The position numbers and the translations under genes were made by a program. Below, piece after piece: positions 25,192 to 34,363 of a DNA stretch of 64,000 bases. The notes beneath the pieces were generated by a model, which was given only the letters and a program-made list of their open reading frames with translations, was not told the DNA's origin and did no database searches. This DNA comes from Bacteroidota bacterium (GTDB taxonomy: Bacteria > Bacteroidota > Bacteroidia > SXHM01). Location: positions 35,102 through 99,101 of the forward strand of contig CANJWH010000004.1 of NCBI GenBank assembly GCA_947478465.1, written 5' to 3'. Position 1 is the first letter of the stretch, and every line of letters begins with the position of its first letter.

Positions 25192-26295
25192 TTATTCACC
25201 TATTTCAATAAAACAACTCACAGCGTGATGGTCGGAAAGTTTTTCAGGTAAAACTCTGAAGCCAGAAGAGTTAATTGCCGGACTATGTAAAATATAATCA
25301 ATGCGGAAAGAAGGCGCTTTTCCGATGTAGGTATTCCCGAAACCATTTCCACTTTCTATAAACGCATCATTTAAACCATCTGATAAATTGTGGTAGGTGT
25401 AAGATGCAGGTGTGTCATTAAAATCTCCGCAAACCAAAACCTCATAAGGGCAATCCTTTATGTGTTCTGAAATGATATCAACCTGTTTTGCACGTTTTTC
25501 AAATGCTTCTTTCAATCGCCATATGATTCTTTTGCCTGAAATCAACGAAAGATTATTTTCATTTTTATAATTTTCTATTTGCTCCATCGTTTGATAATCT
25601 TCTGGTTTAAATTTAACAGATTGCAGATGGGCATTATAAACTCGAATGGTATCTTCATTAATTTTCAGGTCAACATAAATGCAAAGGTTGCCATGGCTTT
25701 TTTCAAATTCTATAACACCTTTGTCAACAATAGGGAAGGAAGTAAATAATGAAATTCCCCACCATGCAGTATCATTCATGCTTACATAATCATGAAAATA
25801 GTAACGTTTTATGCCTTCTATTTCTTTTACAGAATTAATGGTTGGAAAATAACCTGTGTTATCATGAAAGAATTCCTGAATGCATAATATTTGCGGTTTT
25901 TCTTCTTTAAGCAGTGTCATTATTTTATCACGCGTTCCTTTATTCCCGCTCCAATTATAAAGGTCAAAAAGTCTTACATTATAACTTAAAACCTTGATTG
26001 CATTTCCACCTCTTATTTTTTCTTTATTTCCAAAACTATATGAAGCAAGTATAAATTTGAATCCAATAGCAATAGTTATGAGTGAAACCAGAAATTGCAA
26101 TTTTATCTGCACCGCCCAGTATATTACAAACAAAACATTTATGATAAGAATAAACGGATAGGCTAATCCGAAAAATGCTAAATACCAAACTTTTTCTGGG
26201 CTTATAAATGAAGCAAGGTAGGAGAGAAGCAAGGCGAATTCAGCCAGCAGATTAAAGAAAAATACAATCTTATTAAACAGGGACAGATTTTTCAT
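25192..26295 (-). CDS. Membrane-anchored endonuclease/exonuclease/phosphatase (EEP) family protein
   Basis: Predicted Mg2+-dependent phosphodiesterase or phosphatase with its catalytic domain outside the cytoplasmic membrane. Three N-terminal membrane helices (to about residue 85) precede the EEP domain. Catalytic signatures are VLSYNVRLFD, ILCIQEFFHD (metal-binding Glu), VYNAHLQSV, VCGDFNDTP and KLSDHHAVSCFIEI with the terminal SDHxxV. Substrate (nucleic acid, inositol phosphate or phospholipid) is unknown. It directly abuts the rhomboid gene upstream (1 base apart), part of a minus-strand run mutL-rhomboid-rhomboid-EEP-murA. Confidence 0.9.
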   Translation of the reverse strand: MKNLSLFNKIVFFFNLLAEFALLLSYLASFISPEKVWYLAFFGLAYPFILIINVLFVIYWAVQIKLQFLVSLITIAIGFKFILASYSFGNKEKIRGGNAIKVLSYNVRLFDLYNWSGNKGTRDKIMTLLKEEKPQILCIQEFFHDNTGYFPTINSVKEIEGIKRYYFHDYVSMNDTAWWGISLFTSFPIVDKGVIEFEKSHGNLCIYVDLKINEDTIRVYNAHLQSVKFKPEDYQTMEQIENYKNENNLSLISGKRIIWRLKEAFEKRAKQVDIISEHIKDCPYEVLVCGDFNDTPASYTYHNLSDGLNDAFIESGNGFGNTYIGKAPSFRIDYILHSPAINSSGFRVLPEKLSDHHAVSCFIEIGE

Positions 26296-27204
26296 TTACT
26301 TACTTTCATTGCTTGCCTTGAACAGTATCTCTTTCTCTTTTTTAGTCAGACTTTCGTAACCAGAAGAAGAAATTTTATCCAGAATTTCATCTATTTCTTC
26401 CTGCCTTATTTTGCGTTTCAGATTATACTCTTCATCACTTATAGAACGCTTATGAACAACTTTTATTTTAGGCTTTCTGCTGAAAAACTTCTTTAACTTG
26501 TACAGCAGATTATTAAATCCTGATGATAAATCTTTTCCTTGCTTCATCTGCATTACAAAAATATACCCGAATAAAGCTCCGCCCAGATGAGAAATATGTC
26601 CTCCTGCATTTGCAAAATAAGTAACACCAATCAAATCCATAACTACCACAAATAATGCAATATATTTCAATCGAACAGGTCCTAAAATAAAAAGGTGCAA
26701 AATATAATCGGGAACTAAAGTTGCAGATGCAAGAACAACGGCCATAACGCCCGCGCTAGCACCCACCATAAAATCTGCAGGAGCATGCTGCTGAAAAGTT
26801 GGAATAATATGATAGGTTGCAAGTGCAAGCACTGCCCCAATTAATCCGCCATAAATATAAACCGCTAAAACCCTTTTGCTGCTTGCGTATTCCTGAAATA
26901 TTTTTCCGAAAACAAAAAGCATTAACATGTTTCCGAAAATATGCCACAGGCTATAATGCACAAACATATAAGTGAGTAAAGTCCATGGTTTATAAAGTAA
27001 TTCTTTAAAATTCAAAGGAACAGCAATCCAACTTACTATGTTGTGAAAAACAGAAGTACTTTGCTCAGGTGGAAAACCTGAAATGGTTAGAATAAACTGA
27101 AAAGTTACAAGAATTAAAAAAACAGAAACGTTTATGACCATTAATTGGCCAATACTGTTTCCGGTTTTGAAAGGTGATTTTATATCATCAGCAAACGAAC
27201 TCAT
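26296..27204 (-). CDS. Rhomboid family intramembrane serine protease (with C-terminal cytoplasmic tail)
   Basis: Cleaves membrane proteins within the bilayer. The nucleophile Ser is in VGASAGVMAVV and the catalytic His in GHISHLGGALFGY, with the HxxxN-type helix WHIFGNMLMLFVFG. About six membrane helices occupy residues 20-230; a basic C-terminal tail (KPKIKVVHKRSISDEE... ) of ~70 residues follows, as in many Bacteroidota rhomboids. It is the second of two adjacent rhomboid genes, 5 bases behind the first. Confidence 0.93.
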   Translation of the reverse strand: MSSFADDIKSPFKTGNSIGQLMVINVSVFLILVTFQFILTISGFPPEQSTSVFHNIVSWIAVPLNFKELLYKPWTLLTYMFVHYSLWHIFGNMLMLFVFGKIFQEYASSKRVLAVYIYGGLIGAVLALATYHIIPTFQQHAPADFMVGASAGVMAVVLASATLVPDYILHLFILGPVRLKYIALFVVVMDLIGVTYFANAGGHISHLGGALFGYIFVMQMKQGKDLSSGFNNLLYKLKKFFSRKPKIKVVHKRSISDEEYNLKRKIRQEEIDEILDKISSSGYESLTKKEKEILFKASNESK

Positions 27205-27209
27205 TTTAA

Positions 27210-27950
27210 CTAGTAAATATGCCTGTTTTTATTCCAGTAACGGATAAGGAAATAGCCAAAAATCATACCTCCGATATGCGCAAAGTGTGCAACATTATCT
27301 CCCGGATTATTTTGTATTCCTGAATACAATTCAAATGCTCCGTAAAGCATTACAAAGTATTTTGCTTTGATTGGTAACGCAAAATAAACATAAATTATTG
27401 TGTTCGGAAACATCATTCCAAATGCAAGCAAAACTCCAAAAACAGCGCCTGAAGCCCCAACAGTTGAAGTGTTAAGCAGCAAATTCAGTTTGGCCATATG
27501 GGGATCGGAATAATTTTGAAAACCTTTCAAAATTCCGGCTCCGTCATTCATCACAATAGCAATGTTATCAGGAGAAATTTCTGATAGCAGGTTGTGTATT
27601 TGAAATTCAATGATGCCAAGATGCAATGCTGCGGCTCCTAAACCTGTAAGTAAATAATATATCAGAAAGCGTTTCCCGCCCCAGTAATTTTCAAGTGCAT
27701 TTCCAAACATCCATAATGCAAGCATGTTTGAGAAAATATGCATTAGTCCACCGTGCATAAAGAAGTGTGTAACTAATTGATAGGGTTTAAATAGCTGCGA
27801 CTCGAAAGGATGCAGGCCCAGCATTTCAACTAAATCGAATTGTGTTAGAGTAATAGTGGCTAAGAAAAACAAGCCATTAATAATGAGTAAATTTTTTACT
27901 ACAGGCGGTAAAATGCTGAAGCCTGATGGACTATATTGCTGATAACTCAT
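27210..27950 (-). CDS. Rhomboid family intramembrane serine protease
   Basis: Second, shorter rhomboid protease (246 residues), probably six membrane helices. The nucleophile Ser is in GASGAVFGVLLAFG and the His in AHFAHIGGMIFGYF; GLMHIFSNMLALWMFG is the HxxxN helix. It overlaps the mutL stop by 4 bases (start 27950, mutL end 27947), so it is translationally coupled to mutL, and lies 5 bases ahead of the other rhomboid. Both active-site pairs are intact, so neither copy looks degenerate; distinct substrates are likely but unknown. Confidence 0.93.
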   Translation of the reverse strand: MSYQQYSPSGFSILPPVVKNLLIINGLFFLATITLTQFDLVEMLGLHPFESQLFKPYQLVTHFFMHGGLMHIFSNMLALWMFGNALENYWGGKRFLIYYLLTGLGAAALHLGIIEFQIHNLLSEISPDNIAIVMNDGAGILKGFQNYSDPHMAKLNLLLNTSTVGASGAVFGVLLAFGMMFPNTIIYVYFALPIKAKYFVMLYGAFELYSGIQNNPGDNVAHFAHIGGMIFGYFLIRYWNKNRHIY

Positions 27951-29788
27951 TTCTGAAATTTCTTTTCTAAATCGTCAAGTGATAATTTAATGACAACAGG
28001 TTTACCGCCCGGTGAGTAATAAGGCATTTTGCAGGCAAAAAGTTTGTCAACAAGGTCGCTCATTTCTTCTGTGCTTAGTGTCTTGCCATACTTTATGGCT
28101 GATTTTCGTGCCAGTGATTTAGCCAAAGCATCGTGCCTGTTGCGACTTTCTGAAAACTCGTTTTTGAAGAATTCCAGCATGTCATCCAATAATTGTGGAA
28201 TATTATCTGAAGGGAAATGAGATGCTACGCCATCCACTGCAAATGTGTTTTTACCAATCTGTCTTAAACTTATTCCAAGATTGCGAAGATCTTCTTCCAT
28301 CTCCAATAACAGATTGAAATCAGCTGGTGAAAAGGCAAGTTCATGAGGAAATAAATGCTGTTGATTGATACTTACACCAACTTCTAATGAAGCCAGAAAG
28401 TTTTCATACAAAATTCGTTCATGAGCACGATGTTGGTCAATTAACATCATGCCCGATTTTATGTGGGAAATAATGTATCGGTTATGAAGTTGATAATGCT
28501 GTTTTTTCACCTGTAATTTTTCCTGTTCATCTTCAGGAATAATTGGTTTTAGTTCTATTTCAGTTTCAACTTTTGGCTGCGCATGTCTGTCAATATCTTC
28601 ATACAATTTTCGCCAATCATCACGCTTACTGCGTTCAATAATTTTATCTTTTGTTCTTCCTGAAACGGTAGTCTTTTCAACCTTAAAAGGATTGTAATCT
28701 TTATTGAATTTTATTTCGGGTTGGATAAGTGCCATGTTCTTTGGTGGTGGCGGAATATCCATGCTTGCCTCCATTTCAAAGTCAATAGTGGGCGCAATGT
28801 TGAACTTGCCAAGCGATAGTTTTACTGCAGAACGCAGAATGGCATAAACCGACTTCTCGTCTTCAAACTTAATTTCCGTTTTTGTTGGATGTATGTTGAT
28901 GTCAATAAAATCAGGCTTTACATCAAAGTACAGGAAGTAAGATGGAAAGCTGTCAGAGTTGAGTAAATCATTAAATGCACTCTGAACTGCATGATGCAGG
29001 TAAGGGCTTTTAATAAAACGGTTGTTAACAAAAAAATATTGTTCGCCTCTTGTTTTCCTTGCGTATTCAGGTTTTCCGATGTAGCCTGTGATTTTTATAA
29101 TACTGGTTTCTTCTTCCAGCGGAACCAGTTTTTCGTTAATTGGGTTGCCGAAAATTTCAACAATTCTTTGTCGTACACTTCCGGGTTTCAGATGAAAAAC
29201 TTCTTTGCCATCGGTGTGCATACTAAAGCCTACTTCAGGATGTGCAAGTGTTAATCGCTGAAATTCTTCAATAATGTGTTTAGTTTCAACGCTGTTTGAT
29301 TTCAGAAAATTTCTGCGTGCCGGAACATTGTAAAATAAATTCTTCACAGCTATGCTTGTGCCGGGAGGACAATGAAAAAGTTCCTGACGTTTTACTTCTG
29401 AACCTTCTATATCTATTCTTGTTCCCAACTCCTGATCGTGGAGACGGGTTTTCATTTCAACATGAGCAATCGCTGCAATAGATGCCATTGCTTCACCTCT
29501 GAAACCTTTAGTGCGTATGGCAAATAAATCATTTGCTTCTCGAATTTTTGAAGTTGCGTGGCGCTCAAAACACATTCGTGCATCGGTATCACTCATTCCA
29601 CATCCAGTATCAATCACCTGTATCAGCGTTCTTCCTGCTTCTTTAATAATCAGTTGGATATGTGAGGCTCCGGAATCAACCGAATTTTCAAGTAACTCCT
29701 TTACAACCGATGCAGGGCGCTGAATCACTTCACCTGCCGCAATCTGGTTGGCAACTGAATCGGGAAGAAGTTGAATAATATCAGCCAT
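27947..29788 (-). CDS. mutL: DNA mismatch repair protein MutL
   Basis: Couples MutS mismatch recognition to strand incision and repair. The GHKL ATPase N-terminus is canonical: QIAAGEVIQRPASVVKELLENS, VIDTGCGM, RHATSKI and TKGFRGEAMASIAA. The C-terminal dimerisation/endonuclease half has IDQHRAHERILYE, a match to DQHA(x)2E(x)4E of nicking MutL proteins, consistent with a host lacking MutH. The linker is highly charged. 613 residues is normal. It heads the run mutL-rhomboid-rhomboid-EEP on the minus strand. Confidence 0.98.
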   Translation of the reverse strand: MADIIQLLPDSVANQIAAGEVIQRPASVVKELLENSVDSGASHIQLIIKEAGRTLIQVIDTGCGMSDTDARMCFERHATSKIREANDLFAIRTKGFRGEAMASIAAIAHVEMKTRLHDQELGTRIDIEGSEVKRQELFHCPPGTSIAVKNLFYNVPARRNFLKSNSVETKHIIEEFQRLTLAHPEVGFSMHTDGKEVFHLKPGSVRQRIVEIFGNPINEKLVPLEEETSIIKITGYIGKPEYARKTRGEQYFFVNNRFIKSPYLHHAVQSAFNDLLNSDSFPSYFLYFDVKPDFIDINIHPTKTEIKFEDEKSVYAILRSAVKLSLGKFNIAPTIDFEMEASMDIPPPPKNMALIQPEIKFNKDYNPFKVEKTTVSGRTKDKIIERSKRDDWRKLYEDIDRHAQPKVETEIELKPIIPEDEQEKLQVKKQHYQLHNRYIISHIKSGMMLIDQHRAHERILYENFLASLEVGVSINQQHLFPHELAFSPADFNLLLEMEEDLRNLGISLRQIGKNTFAVDGVASHFPSDNIPQLLDDMLEFFKNEFSESRNRHDALAKSLARKSAIKYGKTLSTEEMSDLVDKLFACKMPYYSPGGKPVVIKLSLDDLEKKFQK

Positions 29789-29818
29789 GTTTTTCTTTCG
29801 AGGCGCGAATTTACCGAA

Positions 29819-30739
29819 TTATTTCAGCAAAAAGTCTTTAGCATCTTTTGCTGTTTCTTCAGGCAGTTCTTCCATTGGTACATGACCTGCGGAATAGTAT
29901 TTTACTTCTGACCCAACAATATCTTTTTTAAATTTTTCAGCATCTTCTGGTAAAATCCAGTTGTCGAATTGTCCCCATTGAATAAGCGTTGGCGTTTTTA
30001 TTTTATTTACTTTTTCTTCAGCTTCATATTTTATTACTCTAACGCGGTCTGCAAAAGCCTGACGATTGCCCGGGCGCAGAAGCATTTCAAAATAATGTGT
30101 CACAACAGAATCGGTTACTTTACTGTCATCATAATAAATGTCGTGCATTGATTTTTCAATAATTCGTTTGGGTGTAACTTTAGTCATAACCTTATTAAGT
30201 ACACTGTTTTTTGCAATGATAAAAGCAAGTGGAGTTGGACCTGTTCTTTTGTATCCTGCTGCATCAATTAGAATCATTTTCTTTACTCTCTCAGGATGGC
30301 TATATGCATAGTTCCAGGTTATTTCACCACCCAATGAATTTCCTGCAAGGTAGAATGTATCAACACTTAAAGTAGTTGTAAAATCATCAATAAATTTCAC
30401 ATAATTTTCAATTGTATAATTGCGATCTTTTGTTTCACCTGTAATTCCGAATGCTGGAATATCCATGCATATTACACGAAAATCCTTTTTTAGCTCGTTT
30501 GCCCATGCATTCCAAGTGTGCAGAGATGAAGATGTTCCATGCACAAGCACCAATGGGTAGCCGCTTCCCTCATCGCGGTAATGAATTTGTTGTCCGTTTA
30601 TTTCAATAAACTTTGACTGCTCATTGCAATATTTCTTTTTCAGTGTTTCAAGCGGAATGTCATTTTGCCAATAAAGAGCAGTGTAGCCGCCTATCAGTAA
30701 AACAATAAGAAGCAGAATTCTCAGTAACCATTTTTTCAT
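29819..30739 (-). CDS. Alpha/beta hydrolase, membrane-anchored
   Basis: Predicted esterase or similar hydrolase, 306 residues, held by one N-terminal membrane helix (LLRILLLIVLLIGGYTALYW) and facing the periplasm. The catalytic triad is Ser in LAGNSLGGEITW, Asp in WGQFDNWILP and His in AGHVPMEELPEE; the oxyanion region is LVHGTSSSLHTW. Substrate unknown. It diverges from ndh, with a 75-base intergenic region. Confidence 0.88.
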   Translation of the reverse strand: MKKWLLRILLLIVLLIGGYTALYWQNDIPLETLKKKYCNEQSKFIEINGQQIHYRDEGSGYPLVLVHGTSSSLHTWNAWANELKKDFRVICMDIPAFGITGETKDRNYTIENYVKFIDDFTTTLSVDTFYLAGNSLGGEITWNYAYSHPERVKKMILIDAAGYKRTGPTPLAFIIAKNSVLNKVMTKVTPKRIIEKSMHDIYYDDSKVTDSVVTHYFEMLLRPGNRQAFADRVRVIKYEAEEKVNKIKTPTLIQWGQFDNWILPEDAEKFKKDIVGSEVKYYSAGHVPMEELPEETAKDAKDFLLK

Positions 30740-30798
30740 AGCGAGTAATTTTTGTTATCTGCCAAAAGTAATGAAATCGGTCAGTGTTTAAATCAATA

Positions 30799-30806
30799 TA
30801 TCTTTG
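30799..30806 (+). promoter_or_regulatory. Bacteroidota -7 box for ndh-bioA
   Basis: TATCTTTG matches TAnnTTTG exactly and ends 9 bases before ATG 30815. The ORF-track start at 30752 is upstream of it, so this box fixes the shorter start and predicts a very short leader. Confidence 0.6.
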
Positions 30807-30814
30807 CCGCGTTT

Positions 30815-32086
30815 ATGAATATACCAGAAACAAATCTTCCCCGTTTAGTAATTGTTGGCGGAGGCTTTGGTGGCCTTAGTTTAGCAAGCTCATTAAAAGG
30901 TTCTCCCATGCAGGTTGTGCTACTCGACAGAAATAATTATCATACGTTTCAGCCCTTACTTTATCAGGTTGCATCTTCAGGTCTTGAGCCAGATTCCATT
31001 GCATTTCCAATTCGCAAAATTTTTCGAAACCAGAATAATTTTGAATTCAGAATGACAGAAGTTCTGGAAATATTTTCTAAAAAGAATACAGTTCTTACCG
31101 GAATTGGCGAATTGAAGTACGATTATCTTGTACTGGCTACAGGCTCACAAACCGGTTTTTTCGGATTGAAAAGTGTGGAACAGAACAGCATGGCTATGAA
31201 GTCAATTCCTCAGGCGCTTGATTTGCGTAGTTTGATTTTACAAAATTTTGAAAAGGCAATGCTTTCCACCAATGGAGCAGAAATTGAAAAACTTTTGAAT
31301 TTTGTTGTAGTTGGAGGTGGACCTACAGGAGTTGAACTGGCGGGTTCACTTGCAGAAATGAAAACACATGTGCTTCCTTCTGATTATCCAGGTTTGGATT
31401 CAAGTCAAATGCATATCCATTTATTGGAAGCTGGTCCGCGATTGTTACCGGCACTTTCAGAAATATCTTCATCGCATACATTGGATTTTCTTTCAGATTT
31501 AGGAGTTAAAACTTTTTTGAATACAGCAGTTCAGGATTATGATGGTGAAACAGTAAAAACAAACACCGGTGCTGATTTAATTTCGTCAACAGTTATATGG
31601 GCAGCAGGGGTTGAAGGTGCTTCAGTAAAAGGAATTGAAGGTGAAGCGTTGCTTAGAAATAAAAGATTAACAGTAGATGAATTTAATCGAGTGCAAGGAT
31701 TTGATAATATTTTTGCAATTGGCGATGTTGCAAATATGACCAATGACAAAAGGTTTCCAAAAGGTCATCCTATGGTCGCGCAACCAGCTATTCAGCAGGG
31801 AGTATTATTGGCAAAAAATCTGAAAAATATATTGACAAATAAACCGCTGAAGCCTTTTAAATATAAAGATCTTGGTTCGATGGCAACCATAGGAAGAAAT
31901 AAAGCAGTTGTAGAACTTCCCTTTATGAAAATGAATGGATTTTTTGCATGGCTGGTTTGGATGTTCGTTCACCTTATGGCATTGGTTGGGTGGCGCAATC
32001 GTGCAGTAACACTGGTCAACTGGATGTGGAGCTATTTTAATTACGATCGAGGTGTCAGGTTGATAATAAGACCGTTTAAGAAATGA
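30815..32086 (+). CDS. ndh: Type II NADH:quinone oxidoreductase (NAD(P)/FAD-dependent)
   Basis: Predicted single-subunit NADH dehydrogenase passing electrons to menaquinone at the inner face of the membrane without pumping protons. From ATG 30815 it has 423 residues. FAD loop: RLVIVGGGFGGLSLA; NAD loop: NFVVVGGGPTGVELAGSLAEM; FAD site near the end: NIFAIGDVANM; then VAQPAIQQG of NDH-2 enzymes and a C-terminal hydrophobic segment for membrane attachment (FFAWLVWMFVHLMALVGW). It overlaps bioA by 4 bases (ATGA). Confidence 0.92.
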   Translation: MNIPETNLPRLVIVGGGFGGLSLASSLKGSPMQVVLLDRNNYHTFQPLLYQVASSGLEPDSIAFPIRKIFRNQNNFEFRMTEVLEIFSKKNTVLTGIGELKYDYLVLATGSQTGFFGLKSVEQNSMAMKSIPQALDLRSLILQNFEKAMLSTNGAEIEKLLNFVVVGGGPTGVELAGSLAEMKTHVLPSDYPGLDSSQMHIHLLEAGPRLLPALSEISSSHTLDFLSDLGVKTFLNTAVQDYDGETVKTNTGADLISSTVIWAAGVEGASVKGIEGEALLRNKRLTVDEFNRVQGFDNIFAIGDVANMTNDKRFPKGHPMVAQPAIQQGVLLAKNLKNILTNKPLKPFKYKDLGSMATIGRNKAVVELPFMKMNGFFAWLVWMFVHLMALVGWRNRAVTLVNWMWSYFNYDRGVRLIIRPFKK

Positions 32087-33345
32087 GTATTTCAGAAAAA
32101 GATTTAAATTTTATCTGGCATCCTTACACACAAATGAAGGATGCATTGCCAAATATTGTGATTGAAAGAGGTGAAGGTGCTTATCTTTTTGATGAAAATG
32201 GAAACAGATACATTGATGCAGTTTCATCGTGGTGGGTTAATCTTCACGGACATGCACACCCTTATTTAAGAGATGCAATTAATAAGCAATTTAAAAATAT
32301 TGAACATGTTATTTTTGCTGGATTTACACATGCAGCTGCCGTTAATCTTGGCGAGAAGTTATTAGCTCATTTGCCTAAAAATCAGAGTAAGATTTTTTAT
32401 TCAGATGATGGCTCAACAGCTGTTGAAGTTGCGCTCAAAATGGCTTTGCAATATTGGTACAATAGAAGCGAAAAAAGAACCAAATTAGTAGCATTAGAAG
32501 GGGCATATCACGGAGATACTTTTGGCGCCATGAGCGCAAGTGCCCGCAGTGCATTTACTTCGCCTTTTCAATCGTTTTTATTTGAGGTTGATTTTGTGGA
32601 TTTTCCATCTGCCGAAAGCAAAACACTTACTCAGTTAGAAAATCTGTTTGCAAAAGGAGATGTGGCTGCTTTCATTTTTGAGCCACTCTTACAAGGAACG
32701 GCAGGCATGAAAATGTATTCACCTGAATTGCTGGAAAAAATGCTTTCACTCTGTAAAAAATACAATGTAATTTCAATTGCAGATGAAGTTTTCACAGGTT
32801 TTTATCGTACCGGAAAATTCTTTGCATGTGATTATCAAAACGAACAACCGGATATTTTTTGTTTGTCAAAAGGCCTGACAGGAGGCTCAATGCCATTAGG
32901 TGTTACATCCTGTTCTGAAAATATTTATGAAGCTTTTTTATCTGATAGTTCAGATAAATTGAAAACATTTTTTCACGGACATTCTTATACTGCAAATCCA
33001 CTTGCCTGTGCAGTTTCCTTTGCAAGTGCTGAATTGCTGGAAAGAGAAGAAACTCAAAAAGCTATTCTAAGGATTTCTCAAAGGCATATAACTTTTGCAA
33101 AAGAAATTAGAAGTAATAAAAGATTAAAAGATGTTCGTCATTTAGGGACTATTCTTGCTATGGAATTTGAAGGTGAAGATGGTTACTTCAGTAAAATGAG
33201 AAACGAGTTGTATCAGTTTTTTATTTCAAAAGGTATTCTCATTCGTCCGCTTGGAAATGTTATTTATCTTGTGCCACCGTATTGCATTAGTGATGAAGAT
33301 CTGGATTACATTTATTTTGCAATAATTGAGTTTTTAGAGAAATGA
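32083..33345 (+). CDS. bioA: Adenosylmethionine-8-amino-7-oxononanoate transaminase
   Basis: Biotin synthesis: transfers an amino group from SAM to KAPA to give DAPA. 420 residues with the DANA signatures FIWHPYTQMKD, SSWWVNLHGHAHP, IFYSDDGSTAVEVALKMALQYW, YHGDTFGAMS, IADEVFTGFYRTGKFFAC and the PLP lysine in LSKGLTGGSMPLG. The rest of the biotin genes are not in the window. It is coupled by ATGA overlaps to ndh upstream and the DUF1569 gene downstream. Confidence 0.96.
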   Translation: MSISEKDLNFIWHPYTQMKDALPNIVIERGEGAYLFDENGNRYIDAVSSWWVNLHGHAHPYLRDAINKQFKNIEHVIFAGFTHAAAVNLGEKLLAHLPKNQSKIFYSDDGSTAVEVALKMALQYWYNRSEKRTKLVALEGAYHGDTFGAMSASARSAFTSPFQSFLFEVDFVDFPSAESKTLTQLENLFAKGDVAAFIFEPLLQGTAGMKMYSPELLEKMLSLCKKYNVISIADEVFTGFYRTGKFFACDYQNEQPDIFCLSKGLTGGSMPLGVTSCSENIYEAFLSDSSDKLKTFFHGHSYTANPLACAVSFASAELLEREETQKAILRISQRHITFAKEIRSNKRLKDVRHLGTILAMEFEGEDGYFSKMRNELYQFFISKGILIRPLGNVIYLVPPYCISDEDLDYIYFAIIEFLEK

Positions 33346-33785
33346 AATCAATTTTTGAAAAAGAAGTACAGGAAGAAGTATTGCGCAGGGCAAAAACATT
33401 GAAGCCTTATTCTGTTCGTCAATGGGGGAAAATGAGTGTTGAACAAATGCTGTGGCATCTGAGCGCACAATTGCGTATGGGTCTGGGTGATATTCAAGTG
33501 AAACCTTGGTTCAATAAGATTGTCAGCCGCATTGCCGTTTTGACGTTCGGAATAAGAATTCCGTGGTCGAATAATTTAATGACTGCTAAAGAAATGAAGA
33601 ATGATAACCCTGCTTCATTTCAGGTTGAGCTAGATAATTTCCTGATTACGTTTGATCGATTTATTGCAAAGTCTGAAAGCCATAAATTTTCACCACATTC
33701 TATCTTCGGTGAAATGAGTCGTGAGGAATGGGGCAAAATTGCTTACAAGCATATTGACCACCATTTCCGCCAGTTCGGGGCTTAA
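33342..33785 (+). CDS. DUF1569 / DinB-like protein
   Basis: 147-residue cytoplasmic protein of the four-helix DinB/YfiT-like group; function unknown, possibly metal-dependent. Conserved histidines sit where the family has them: EQMLWHLSAQL, HSIFGEMSREEWGKIAYKHIDHHFRQFG. It is the third gene of ndh-bioA-DUF1569 (4-base overlap with bioA) and its stop overlaps by 4 bases the end of the converging gene at 33782. Confidence 0.8.
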   Translation: MKSIFEKEVQEEVLRRAKTLKPYSVRQWGKMSVEQMLWHLSAQLRMGLGDIQVKPWFNKIVSRIAVLTFGIRIPWSNNLMTAKEMKNDNPASFQVELDNFLITFDRFIAKSESHKFSPHSIFGEMSREEWGKIAYKHIDHHFRQFGA

Positions 33786-34363
33786 CCACCGGTTCCTGTT
33801 CCTAATCTTTTGCCTATCACATTTTCAATTCTTTCAAGAAGCTGAAACGGTGAATGAGTTCGCCAATCCATAAAGTTAAACTCACCGCCAAATGTGATAT
33901 AGTAATCAATATTTGCCTGCGACATTTCTTTTAAAACGTGTTCCCTGAAATTGATTCCAACTATCCAGCCTTCTTCCACATCATCAAACCACTCTTCGTA
34001 ATATGAATCATCTGAAGAATGAAAGTTCAACACGTTTTCACCAACCAGAATAAATTTACTGATTCCATGTCTGATTAATTCATCCACAATATCACGTTTC
34101 AGAATCATGATGTCGTTATTGATGGCATCGTTCCACTCACCAATCAGTTCAATAATTGCAAAACCTGATTCATAATCAGCAAATATAATTTTGATAAAAA
34201 GTGTGGGCGAACCCATAAAATCCCATTGCGGGTGGATGTAATAATTGTAAATGGTATGCGTGTATTCAAATTCGCTGTACTCTCTTTCATAAAAAGGAGA
34301 GCGAACATCTTCTTCTGAGATATACAGCTCGCGCCAATTGTAGAATGGTTCTATGTCCTGCAT
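33782..34363 (-). CDS. Hypothetical protein coupled to murQ, 193 aa
   Basis: Not assigned to a family. It is an acidic cytoplasmic protein rich in Tyr, Trp, Asp and Glu, with no signal peptide; a regular alpha/beta pattern (FIKIIFADYESGFAIIELIG, ISKFILVGENVLNFHS, GWIVGINFREHVLKEMS) suggests a compact fold. The C-terminus ends in GTGTGG. Its ATG overlaps the murQ TAA by one base (TAATG), so it is probably translationally coupled to murQ, which hints at a role in muropeptide recycling; that is an inference from position only. Confidence 0.7.
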   Translation of the reverse strand: MQDIEPFYNWRELYISEEDVRSPFYEREYSEFEYTHTIYNYYIHPQWDFMGSPTLFIKIIFADYESGFAIIELIGEWNDAINNDIMILKRDIVDELIRHGISKFILVGENVLNFHSSDDSYYEEWFDDVEEGWIVGINFREHVLKEMSQANIDYYITFGGEFNFMDWRTHSPFQLLERIENVIGKRLGTGTGG

